From Selenomonas sp. (GTDB lineage: Bacteria > Bacillota_C > Negativicutes > Selenomonadales > Selenomonadaceae): a stretch of 39,600 nucleotides of DNA. Positions 7,786 to 15,161 of the stretch are shown in pieces (positions within the stretch are counted from its first letter, which is position 1; every line of letters begins with the position of its first letter). The stretch lies in contig NZ_JAILKR010000063.1 in assembly GCF_024693525.1 (NCBI RefSeq), positions 1 to 39,600 on the forward strand, written 5' to 3'. The position numbers were made by a program, and so were the translations under genes. The notes under the pieces are model-generated. The model did not search any database, had not been told where the DNA came from, and worked only from the letters and a program-made list of their open reading frames with translations.

Positions 7786-7971
7786 TGCATAATAGGCAAA
7801 GAAAAACTGCAAATCATGCATATTGACAAGCAATTGTCAAAAAACAAAGCATATATGAGAAAATTTCACCATAGCTATGCATAAAAATCATTGAAAATAG
7901 CCCTCGTTTCTTGAAAGAGCAGATTCTGCTGGGTATAATATATTTATCTGTATATTATTATGCATATGATG
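7783..7971. promoter_or_regulatory. LysR intergenic region with repeated ATGCAT motifs
   Basis: The 303-base divergent region carries four copies of an ATGCAT-centred motif, near 7785, 7815, 7875 and 7962. Each has the form T/A-ATGCATA or close. LysR proteins bind short interrupted palindromes arranged in this way. Besides these motifs and the two promoters I see nothing else in the region. Confidence 0.45.
7911..7939 (+). promoter_or_regulatory. Promoter of the LysR gene
   Basis: TTGAAA (7911-7916), 17 bases, then TATAAT (7934-7939). Confidence 0.75.
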
Positions 7972-8013
7972 CAAACTTGACCGGTCAATTTTTGGAGGAG
8001 AGACGTAACGACA

Positions 8014-8901
8014 ATGGAGTTAACGCAATTAAAATATTTTCAGGCTTTGGCACGTCATAAAAACTTTACCCAGGCGGCCAAATCCATTTTGGTATCGCAA
8101 TCGGCACTGAGCCGCTCCATTGCCAAATTGGAACAGGAATTGGGGGCGCCCCTGTTAAATCGCCATGGGAAAGAGACCGAACTCACGGCAGCCGGTGAAA
8201 AATTTTTGTTTCATGTGGACCGAGTGCTTCGTGAGATGGATGTAGCCCGGCAGGAAATCAAGATGGATAACGGCGGTGAGGGAACGGTCAGCGTGTCCTT
8301 CCTTCATTCCTTGGGGGATACCTATTTGCCATTGATTCTAAGCCGGTTCCATGCCCGTTATCCTCAGATTGGCATCAAGCTCAATCAGCAAAATTCGGCG
8401 GTGATGTCTGAGGAAATCATGGAGGGGGATACGGATATCTGCCTTTGCTCCATGTTAAATGGTGATGATATTGCCTGGATGTATCTTTGGTCAGAGGAGC
8501 TTTTCTTGGTGGTACCGGATTCCCATCCGTTGGCCCAGCGGGAAACTGTTCGGTTAGAGGAAATTGATGGGGAGCCCTTCATTACTTTGAAGACGGAGTA
8601 CAATCTGCGGCAGCAGGTCAATCAGTTGTTGGATTTGGCTGAAAGTCAGCCCCAGGTTATTTTCGAAGGGGATGAGGTTCACAATTTGATTTCTTTGGTG
8701 GCGGCAAAACTGGGGGTCAGTCTGCTGCCACACATTCCCTGCACCGAGCAAATGGGGGTCAGTTACATTCCTGTATCTTTTCCTGCCTGCAAGCGGGCGG
8801 TGGGGATTGCCTGGAATACCCGGCGGCCGTTGACACCGGCGGCAATTTGTTTTCAGCAATTTACAATCAATTATTTCCGTGACCATCAGGAAGCGGAGTA
8901 A
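8014..8901 (+). CDS. LysR-family transcriptional regulator
   Basis: The 295-residue protein has the standard LysR layout. A winged helix-turn-helix occupies residues 1-60 (MELTQLKYFQALARHKNFTQAAKSILVSQSALSRSIAKLE-type pattern), a linker helix follows, and the periplasmic-binding-like effector domain runs from about 90. It probably controls the divergent MFS gene and its own transcription. A GGAGGAG site precedes ATG 8014 and a strong promoter lies 75 bases upstream. Only 23 bases separate it from the EamA gene downstream, so it may head a longer operon. The effector is unknown. Confidence 0.93.
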   Translation: MELTQLKYFQALARHKNFTQAAKSILVSQSALSRSIAKLEQELGAPLLNRHGKETELTAAGEKFLFHVDRVLREMDVARQEIKMDNGGEGTVSVSFLHSLGDTYLPLILSRFHARYPQIGIKLNQQNSAVMSEEIMEGDTDICLCSMLNGDDIAWMYLWSEELFLVVPDSHPLAQRETVRLEEIDGEPFITLKTEYNLRQQVNQLLDLAESQPQVIFEGDEVHNLISLVAAKLGVSLLPHIPCTEQMGVSYIPVSFPACKRAVGIAWNTRRPLTPAAICFQQFTINYFRDHQEAE

Positions 8902-8924
8902 ACTATGGGGATTGAGGAGTTATT

Positions 8925-9809
8925 ATGCAATTAAAAGGTTTGTTGCTGCTGCTTATAGCGGCGTTTATCTGGGGAACAACTTTTGTGGCACAGATGGTGG
9001 GCATGGAAGATTTGGGGCCCTTTACCTATGCCATGTCGCGTTATTTCCTGGGCTTTTTGTTTTTAATCGGTCTATGGCGGCTGCGGCGGAACCAGCGGGA
9101 GCAGGAAAAAAAGCGGGGAACCTATCATCCGGGCTGGCGGGCTGGTTTTGGTGCTGGAGCCATCATGTTTGTGGGAACATCCCTGCAGCAGGTGGCCATG
9201 CTCTATACCACTGCTGGTAAGACGGCCTTCATTACGGCGCTGTACATCATTCTGGTTCCCATGGGGGCGGCAATGCTGGGGAAAAAAATCTTTGGTGAAA
9301 ACTGGGCCGGCGCTGGAATTGCACTGGCTGGCCTTTATTTGCTTTCCATTCACGGCGAATTTTCGTTAAGCTATGGCGATGGCTTGGTTCTCCTCAGTGC
9401 ACTTTTCTGGGCGGCTCAGATTTTGTTCATCGACCGCTATGCGGAGCGGGTGGATGCTATTGAACTGTCGGTCGCTCAGATTGCAGTTTGCTGGCTGGGC
9501 AGCACTTTGGCGGCATTATTGTTCGAGACTATCAGCTGGGGACCTATTGCTGCTGCCTGGTTTGCTATTTTTTACGGCGGTGTTATGTCAGGCGGTGTAG
9601 CCTTTACCTTGCAGATTGTCGGTCAGAAATATGCTGAACCGGGACCGGCGGCCATTGTCATGAGCTTTGAAGCGCTCTTTGGTGCGGTATCGAGCTGGCT
9701 TATTCTGGGGGAACTCATGAGCGGTACCCAGATTGCCGGTTGTGCGTTGATGATGGCAGGTGTTTTGGTTACCCAGTCACGGCTGTTGTTTGCCAAACCA
9801 AGAAGATAA
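8925..9809 (+). CDS. EamA/DMT-family transporter
   Basis: A 294-residue protein with ten predicted helices formed by two EamA repeats. The first starts LLLLLIAAFIWGTTFVAQ, and the second half ends in the typical EALFGAVSSWLILGE. Family members usually export amino acids or metabolites, or import nucleotide sugars; the substrate cannot be assigned. It follows the LysR gene by 23 bases and precedes the binding protein by 12 bases, so it is likely co-transcribed with one or both. Confidence 0.9.
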   Translation: MQLKGLLLLLIAAFIWGTTFVAQMVGMEDLGPFTYAMSRYFLGFLFLIGLWRLRRNQREQEKKRGTYHPGWRAGFGAGAIMFVGTSLQQVAMLYTTAGKTAFITALYIILVPMGAAMLGKKIFGENWAGAGIALAGLYLLSIHGEFSLSYGDGLVLLSALFWAAQILFIDRYAERVDAIELSVAQIAVCWLGSTLAALLFETISWGPIAAAWFAIFYGGVMSGGVAFTLQIVGQKYAEPGPAAIVMSFEALFGAVSSWLILGELMSGTQIAGCALMMAGVLVTQSRLLFAKPRR

Positions 9810-9821
9810 TGAGGTGGGAAG

Positions 9822-10868
9822 ATGAAAAGGGAGAAGTGCTGGCGGTGGGCACTGGTTCTTTTGGTGCTGGTGGCAGGAATCCTGGTCTTGGGTAGTTGGC
9901 AGCTGTTGGGCCAAGAGGAAGAACAGGCTGAGGATTTGCCGGAGCTGGTGATTTATTCGCCGCATCCGTTGGAATTTACACAGCCGCTATTGGACGAGTT
10001 TGAAAAGGAGGCGGGCGTTCGGGTTCGCTTGATAAATGGTGGTACGGGAAAGCTGTTGCAGCGGGTCAAGGAGGAACAGGAAAATCCCCAGGCGGATATC
10101 CTCTGGGGCGGTTCGGTTTCCATGATAAAACCGGATGCTGGCTTGTTTGAAGACTATGAATCGGTCAATGAACCTATGATGCGGCCGGAGTTTAAGAATC
10201 GGGAAGGCTCTATGACACGGTTTACTGATGTTCCTAGTGTACTGCTGGTAAATACCGATTTGGCTGGGGATTGGAGTATTGAAGGCTACGAAGATTTGTT
10301 AAACCCGCGCCTGCATGGCAAAATCGCCATGGCGGACCCCGCCGTGTCTTCGTCTTCCTATGAACAGCTTATCAATATGCTTTATGCCATGGGGAAGGGA
10401 AATCCAGAACGGGGCTGGGATTACGTCGGTTCCCTGGCGGCAAATCTCGATGGCCGGTTATTGGAACGTTCCGCGGATGTCTATGATGGCGTGGCCCGGG
10501 GACGTTATGTGGTAGGATGTACCTTTGAGGAAGCGGCGCTCACCTATCAGCGCGCTGGGGCCCCCGTGCGGATTGTCTATATGAAGGAGGGCGTCATCAG
10601 CGAACCGGATGGGGTCTATATCCTGCGGAATGCCAAGCATATGGCGGTGGCAAAGCAGTTCGTGGATTTTATTACGGGACATGGCGCTCAGTCCTTTATT
10701 GCCCGGAATCTTCATCGGCGCAGTGTGCGCAAGGATGTGGCGGCGCCGGAAGGTTTGCAGGAGAAGGATAATCTCGTGATGCTTTCCGCAGCTGCTGGCG
10801 ATATAGGGGAGGTTCGTCAACAGTGGCTGGAACGGTTTCGGCGGATTTTTCATGGTGAGAAGGAATAA
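9822..10868 (+). CDS. Membrane-anchored solute-binding protein, HptA/PgtC-like sensor
   Basis: The 348-residue protein has an N-terminal hydrophobic segment (about residues 9-28) without a lipobox cysteine, so it is probably an uncleaved membrane anchor or a signal peptide. The rest matches the Fe3+/AfuA-type solute-binding fold (LVIYSPHPLEFTQPLLDEFEKEAGV, then ADILWGGS). No ABC permease or ATPase gene is adjacent. A histidine kinase follows by 11 bases and an AraC-type response regulator overlaps that. This trio is the arrangement of HptA-HptS-HptR (hexose-phosphate sensing in staphylococci) and resembles PgtC with PgtB/PgtA. It probably presents an extracellular ligand to the kinase; a phosphorylated sugar is a guess from those relatives. 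Confidence 0.82.
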   Translation: MKREKCWRWALVLLVLVAGILVLGSWQLLGQEEEQAEDLPELVIYSPHPLEFTQPLLDEFEKEAGVRVRLINGGTGKLLQRVKEEQENPQADILWGGSVSMIKPDAGLFEDYESVNEPMMRPEFKNREGSMTRFTDVPSVLLVNTDLAGDWSIEGYEDLLNPRLHGKIAMADPAVSSSSYEQLINMLYAMGKGNPERGWDYVGSLAANLDGRLLERSADVYDGVARGRYVVGCTFEEAALTYQRAGAPVRIVYMKEGVISEPDGVYILRNAKHMAVAKQFVDFITGHGAQSFIARNLHRRSVRKDVAAPEGLQEKDNLVMLSAAAGDIGEVRQQWLERFRRIFHGEKE

Positions 10869-10879
10869 GGAGAAGCGCT

Positions 10880-12601
10880 ATGCACCAATTTCAAGATGAA
10901 TTGCGGCAGGCCCTGTGGAAGTATGCACTTCTCCCGGTGCTGCTCTTAACTGTTGCGGGACTGCTCTTGATGGTGGGCAGCTGGCAGCATTATGTGGTGA
11001 AAGACAATGCTCGCCATCGCACCCAGTTGGTCAGCGGCATCGAGACGGTTATGGAAGATGGCGCCCGGCGGGTGGAGCGGATTGGGAACCAGCTGGAGAA
11101 GTCTCCTGGGAGTATCGAAAAAATTCAGCGGGATGGGAAAAGCCGGGCAGAAATTATGGCCGCGGTGTATCCAGAATTGGATAACACCGATGCTGGTTTG
11201 ACTTTCTATCTGCTGGACAACCAGGGAAAGGTGGTGGCGGGCAGCCGGCAGCAGCTGCCCCCTGGACTGCAGGATTTATCCGAAGAGTGGGGATTTTTGC
11301 AGCGCATGGGAAGGTCACCGGCGGAGATGCAAGCGGAGCTGGCGGGAGGAAGCCCTCGAACCAATCGGTATTTGCTCATGGGAAAGGCCGTGAAGACGGC
11401 GGGGCAGGTAGATGGCTTTATCCTGCTGGTGCTGCCAGGGGAGGCTTTGCAGAATCGGTTAATGAGTGGCAAGCAGGATGCTATTTTGCTGGACCAATTT
11501 GATAATCTACTGTTTCCTTGGAGCCAGCAGACGGCAGCGGGGAAAGCTCCTGCTGTTTTTCGGCATAACAAGGCATCCTTGGTCCATTATGAGCAGCAGC
11601 TTTACTACGCCACGGGACGGGACGTGGGGCATGGCTTCACGGTTTTAGCTGTTACTCCGGTCACCAATCTGCTTTCCCGTTATGTGCTGGGAGCTGCCCT
11701 TTTGTTGGCCCTCTTTATCCTGATGGTTCCGATTATCGGCGTCAGTGTCCTGCGGGAAAGCCGGGGAAAAGCAAAATCCATCGACGAACTCGTGGAGGCT
11801 TTTGCTGCTGTAAAGACTGGGAATTGGACCCATCCCCTCAATCTGCAGCCGGCAAGCGGCTTGGCGGTGGTGCAGGAAGCTTACGAACACATGACCCGAA
11901 GTCTGCAGGAATTGATGAGAAAGAACGAAGAGGAGGCCAAAGCCTCGGTGATTTCGGAAATCCGGCAGTTGGAGTCACAGTTTAATCCACATTTTTTGTT
12001 TAATACCCTGGAGAATATCAAATTCATGGTGAAATTGGACAGTGATGCGGCTATGAGCATGATAAAATCCCTGTCGAAATTGCTGCGGTACAGCATCAAT
12101 AATACGGTTCGCCGGGTGAAGCTGGCCGATGATTTGGCCTATGTGCGGGGCTATATGGAAATTCAGCAGCGCCGCTTTGGAAACCGGCTGGTTTATCAGG
12201 AACAAATCGACCCGCAAAGTCTTTCCTGTGAGATTCCCAAGCTGATTTTCCAACCGGCTTTGGAAAATGCCGTGAAATACGGTGCCGATGCCAAGGGTCG
12301 GATTGCTATCTCGCTGCAGGTGGAATTTGGCAGGGATACGCTGCAGATTCGCATCCAGGATAGGGGCCGTGGGATGGATGCGCCCACCATTTCTAGGCTG
12401 CAGGCTTTGTTGGATTCAGAGGCAAATGATTCTGTCCATATGGGAGTCTACAATATTCATCGGCGCATCCGGCTGATGTATGGGAAGCCTTATGGTGTAC
12501 AGGTGAAACAAAGGGAAGGCGGCGGAACCGAGGTGTTACTGGTGCTGCCCATTATCTGGGAGGAAGGAAAACATGCTGAAACTGGTAATCGTGGAAGATG
12601 A
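10880..12601 (+). CDS. YesM/HptS-type sensor histidine kinase
   Basis: The 573-residue protein has a first membrane helix at about 15-35, an extracytoplasmic sensor region of about 230 residues, a second helix at about 270-292 and a HAMP-like linker. The pfam06580-type phosphoacceptor box QFNPHFLFNTLENIKFM follows, with His371 predicted to be phosphorylated. The ATPase domain shows the N box around ALENAVKYGAD and a glycine-rich DRGRGMD. This family pairs with AraC-type regulators such as the next gene, whose start lies 29 bases inside this gene. The binding protein upstream probably docks on the sensor domain. Confidence 0.93.
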   Translation: MHQFQDELRQALWKYALLPVLLLTVAGLLLMVGSWQHYVVKDNARHRTQLVSGIETVMEDGARRVERIGNQLEKSPGSIEKIQRDGKSRAEIMAAVYPELDNTDAGLTFYLLDNQGKVVAGSRQQLPPGLQDLSEEWGFLQRMGRSPAEMQAELAGGSPRTNRYLLMGKAVKTAGQVDGFILLVLPGEALQNRLMSGKQDAILLDQFDNLLFPWSQQTAAGKAPAVFRHNKASLVHYEQQLYYATGRDVGHGFTVLAVTPVTNLLSRYVLGAALLLALFILMVPIIGVSVLRESRGKAKSIDELVEAFAAVKTGNWTHPLNLQPASGLAVVQEAYEHMTRSLQELMRKNEEEAKASVISEIRQLESQFNPHFLFNTLENIKFMVKLDSDAAMSMIKSLSKLLRYSINNTVRRVKLADDLAYVRGYMEIQQRRFGNRLVYQEQIDPQSLSCEIPKLIFQPALENAVKYGADAKGRIAISLQVEFGRDTLQIRIQDRGRGMDAPTISRLQALLDSEANDSVHMGVYNIHRRIRLMYGKPYGVQVKQREGGGTEVLLVLPIIWEEGKHAETGNRGR

Positions 12602-13325
12602 AGATATCATTCGGCGGGGGCTGATGGAAACGATAGACTGGCAGGCGATGGGGGCTGAAGTGAGCGGCAGTGCAGCCGACGGCGAGGAGGCACTGGCGGT
12701 GATCGCTAAAGTGTCCCCGGATGTGGTGCTCACCGATGTGCGAATGCCGGTTATGGATGGCTTGGAACTGGCGCGTCACTTGCAAGAAATTGCCCCGTCC
12801 ATTCAGGTGATTTTTTTAACCAGTCACGCCGACTTTGAGTACGCCCGGGAGGCCATGCGGCTTCATGTGGATGACTACCTGTTGAAGCCTGTGGATGAAG
12901 AGGAATTGGCGGCGGTGCTAAAACGGCTGGCAGAGGAACGGGGCGAAACTTCACTGCCGTTTACCGAAGAACTATCCATGGCCAGGAGAAGTCAGAATCC
13001 TTATGTGCGGGTGGTCTTGGCTGTGATTGAAAAGAGCTGGCAGGAGCGTATCAGCCTTGAACCCATTGCGGAAAAGCAGCAGGTATCGGTCAGTTATCTG
13101 TCGCGGAAGCTCAAGGAGGAGACGGATAATACCTTTAGCAGCCTGCTGGCCAAATATCGGCTTCAGCAGAGTATTAGCATGCTCAAGGAAGGAACTTGGC
13201 GTATCTACGAAGTGGCCGCAGAATGCGGGTTCAGTGACTATAAGAACTTCTGCCAGGTATTCAAGAAATATCTGGGAATGGCGCCTAGTGAGTTTTTGTC
13301 CGGGATGGGAAAAGAACAGGATTAA
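12573..13325 (+). CDS. AraC-type response regulator (YesN/HptR-like)
   Basis: The 250-residue protein has an N-terminal receiver domain with the acidic cluster EDED, phosphoacceptor Asp55 in VVLTDVRMP and Lys105 in LLKPVD. The C-terminal AraC DNA-binding domain has two helix-turn-helices; the second reads IYEVAAECGFSDYKNFCQVFKKYLG, the conserved family signature. At 250 residues it lacks the long middle region of full-size YesN proteins. A GGAGGAAGG site precedes the ATG inside the kinase gene, so the two are translationally linked. The neighbouring phosphatase promoter at 13369 is its nearest candidate target. Confidence 0.93.
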   Translation: MLKLVIVEDEDIIRRGLMETIDWQAMGAEVSGSAADGEEALAVIAKVSPDVVLTDVRMPVMDGLELARHLQEIAPSIQVIFLTSHADFEYAREAMRLHVDDYLLKPVDEEELAAVLKRLAEERGETSLPFTEELSMARRSQNPYVRVVLAVIEKSWQERISLEPIAEKQQVSVSYLSRKLKEETDNTFSSLLAKYRLQQSISMLKEGTWRIYEVAAECGFSDYKNFCQVFKKYLGMAPSEFLSGMGKEQD

Positions 13326-13368
13326 GGGGGGGAGTTCAAAATAAAGGATAAATGTGTATTATTTAGTA

Positions 13369-13397
13369 TTGTTCGCACCGGCAATATTTGTTAGAAT
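13369..13397 (+). promoter_or_regulatory. Promoter of the phosphatase gene
   Basis: TTGTTC (13369-13374), 17 bases, then TAGAAT (13392-13397). An AT-rich tract at 13340-13365 lies where an AraC-type activator would bind. No convincing repeat was found there. Confidence 0.55.
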
Positions 13398-13460
13398 GCA
13401 GACAGATAAAGAATTCAGCGCTGAAAACTGCCTTTGGGAATTGTATAGGAGGAAGTATTT

Positions 13461-14780
13461 ATGTTGAAACCTTTGACTGCCTTTTGTTGTCTGACCCTTA
13501 TGGCTGCCGGAACTGTTGTGGCGGCAGCGCCCCATTCCGATGCCTTTGAATCCCAGTACAAGCTGCAGGAAATGGTGGTGCTTAGCCGCCATAATATCCG
13601 TTCGCCCCTGAGCGGCAATGGTTCTGCCCTGGCCAATCTGACGCCTCACAGCTGGTTCAATTGGACCTCGGCTCCCAGTGAACTTTCCCTTCGCGGCGGT
13701 GAACTGGAGACGATGATGGGCCAGTATTTTCGCAAATACGCAGTGGCAGAAGGGCTGATGCCAGAGAATTACCAGCCGGAAAATGGTGTGGTGCGGTTCT
13801 ATGCCAACTCCATGCAGCGTACCATTGCGACGGCTCAGTATTTTTCCAGCGGCATGCTGCCGGTGGCCAATGTCAAAATCGAGCATAAATATGCGCCAAG
13901 CAAGATGGACCCGGTGTTTAATCCCCAGCTGACTTTTGTCAGTGAGGCTTTCCGCAACCAGGCCATGAAGGAAATCAGTGCTATGGGTGGAAAGGACGGC
14001 CTGCAGGGCATTGGCAAGAACATGGACAAACAATACCGTTTGATGGAAAAAGTTTTGGATCTGGCCAAATCTCCCGCTGCCCAAAAAGACGGGATGACAA
14101 AATTCCGGGATGACGATTTGAAGATTATTCTGGATGTGAACAAGGAACCGGCCATGAAAGGCTCGTTAAAGCAGGCAAATTCAGCTAGTGATGCCTTTAT
14201 CCTGCAATATTATGAAGAAAAAGATCCGGTAAAGGCAGCGTTTGGCCACAAGCTCAAGAAAAGTGACTGGGAAACCATAGCCAGTGTCAAGGATATTTAT
14301 GGGGATGTATTGTTCACGGCGCCGTCAGTGGCTGTAAATGTTGCGCATCCATTGCTGCAGGAGATGAATAAGGAATTATCCATGAAGGACCGTAAATTTA
14401 CCTTCCTGTGCGGTCATGATTCCAATATTGCCAGCGTGCTGGCTGCCCTCGATGCCGAGCCTTATGAGCTTCCGGACAGCATTGAAAAGAAGACTCCCAT
14501 TGGCTGCAAGCTGGTGGTTGAAAAGTGGGCTGGCAAAGACGGGGCAAGTTACGCCTCCCTTAACATGGTTTATCAGTCCACCAGCCAATTGCGGGACCGT
14601 GAGATGTTAGACCTTAACAATCCACCGAAAATCTATCCGGTGAAGCTCAAGGGATTGGAAGAAAACAAAGATGGCCTGTATCGCCTCCAAGATGTTCAGC
14701 AGCGTTTTGAAGAAGCGATTAACGCTTATGATAAGCTGCCCAAGGATACGCCGGCAGCAGCGGAACAGAAAGCGGCCTGA
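13461..14780 (+). CDS. Secreted histidine acid phosphatase, glucose-1-phosphatase (Agp)-like
   Basis: The 439-residue protein has a Sec signal peptide (MLKPLTAFCCLTLMAAGTVVAAA, cleavage near residue 23). The histidine-phosphatase core follows: SRHNIRSP with nucleophile His44, and the proton-donor motif GHDSN with His319-Asp320. RHN-x-R-x-P in place of the phytase RHG-x-R-x-P, together with NGSALANLTPHSWFNW, resembles E. coli Agp, a periplasmic glucose-1-phosphatase with some inositol-phosphate activity. Negativicutes are diderm, so a periplasmic location is likely. A GGAGG site and its own promoter precede it. It lies 135 bases after the sensor operon, suggesting it releases phosphate or sugar from a sensed sugar phosphate, which is inference. 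Confidence 0.87.
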   Translation: MLKPLTAFCCLTLMAAGTVVAAAPHSDAFESQYKLQEMVVLSRHNIRSPLSGNGSALANLTPHSWFNWTSAPSELSLRGGELETMMGQYFRKYAVAEGLMPENYQPENGVVRFYANSMQRTIATAQYFSSGMLPVANVKIEHKYAPSKMDPVFNPQLTFVSEAFRNQAMKEISAMGGKDGLQGIGKNMDKQYRLMEKVLDLAKSPAAQKDGMTKFRDDDLKIILDVNKEPAMKGSLKQANSASDAFILQYYEEKDPVKAAFGHKLKKSDWETIASVKDIYGDVLFTAPSVAVNVAHPLLQEMNKELSMKDRKFTFLCGHDSNIASVLAALDAEPYELPDSIEKKTPIGCKLVVEKWAGKDGASYASLNMVYQSTSQLRDREMLDLNNPPKIYPVKLKGLEENKDGLYRLQDVQQRFEEAINAYDKLPKDTPAAAEQKAA

Positions 14781-14787
14781 GAATAAG

Positions 14788-14830
14788 AGAAAGATTGCTA
14801 CACTTGGCAGTCTTTCTTTTCTTTTTTAGG
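14788..14830 (+). terminator. Terminator after phosphatase gene
   Basis: GAAAGATTGC pairs with GCAGTCTTTC around a short loop, followed by a T-rich tract. Confidence 0.8.
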
Positions 14831-14832
14831 CA

Positions 14833-14861
14833 TTGAAATTTTGCAGGGACAAGTGTATAAT
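14833..14861 (+). promoter_or_regulatory. Strong promoter of a free-standing short transcript
   Basis: TTGAAA (14833-14838), 17 bases and a perfect TATAAT (14856-14861). It directs a transcript starting near 14868 that would end at the terminator at 15016-15055. Confidence 0.75.
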
Positions 14862-14930
14862 CGGTATAAACGGTAGACCTATTGCTAGATGCGAAGATTA
14901 AGCTGGATGCGAAGTTAGGAAGTGTTTGGC

Positions 14931-14990
14931 GTGAAGCTTGACAGCTTGAAGATTGTTCTGGCTTGTTTAGCGGTATTTCTCTTCAGCTGA
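14931..14990 (+). CDS. Hydrophobic 19-residue micro-ORF
   Basis: GTG at 14931 has AGGAAG eight bases upstream and opens a 19-codon frame reading MKLDSLKIVLACLAVFLFS, ending in TGA. A short charged head and a single hydrophobic helix resemble type I toxin peptides of the Ibs/Fst kind in character, not in clear sequence identity. It lies alone in a short transcript with its own promoter and terminator. A signal-anchor-like leader peptide is the alternative reading. No antisense RNA promoter was recognised. Confidence 0.45.
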   Translation: MKLDSLKIVLACLAVFLFS

Positions 14991-15015
14991 CTGTGGATAG
15001 ACAGGTGGAGAGGGG

Positions 15016-15055
15016 AGGCAGGATTGCTTATCGATAGGCAGTCCTGCCTTCTTTT
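15016..15055 (+). terminator. Strong terminator of the short transcript
   Basis: AGGCAGGATTGC pairs with GGCAGTCCTGCCT around TTATCGATA, followed by TCTTTTTT. It also separates the transcript from ftsZ. Confidence 0.9.
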
Positions 15056-15161
15056 TTATCGGGAAATAGGTACGATGACTTTTCTTGCGCGATAGGCAGG
15101 AATAGCCCCTGATTGTGGAGAATAATTATAAAAGTATGTTGAAATGAGAGGGGAATGTTCC

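Larger units (their letters stand above)
14868..15055 (+). ncRNA. Predicted short transcript of about 185 nt, unclassified
   Basis: A strong promoter and a strong terminator bracket a stretch with no conventional gene. It contains a tandem 18-base repeat (14884-14919), complementary segments AAGCTG (14900-14905) and CAGCTT (14942-14947) flanking a ribosome site, and a 19-codon hydrophobic micro-ORF. The size suits 6S RNA, but the single long rod with a central bubble could not be drawn. The T-box, SRP and RNase P signatures were not found. It may be a type I toxin mRNA, a dual-function small RNA or a leader for the downstream ftsZ. Confidence 0.55.

Noticed and set aside
14868..15055. 6S RNA, T-box or other known RNA class
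   Set aside because: The length suits 6S RNA, but the two halves do not pair into the required rod, and no T-box GGTGG element or SRP motif was found. A covariance search would settle it.
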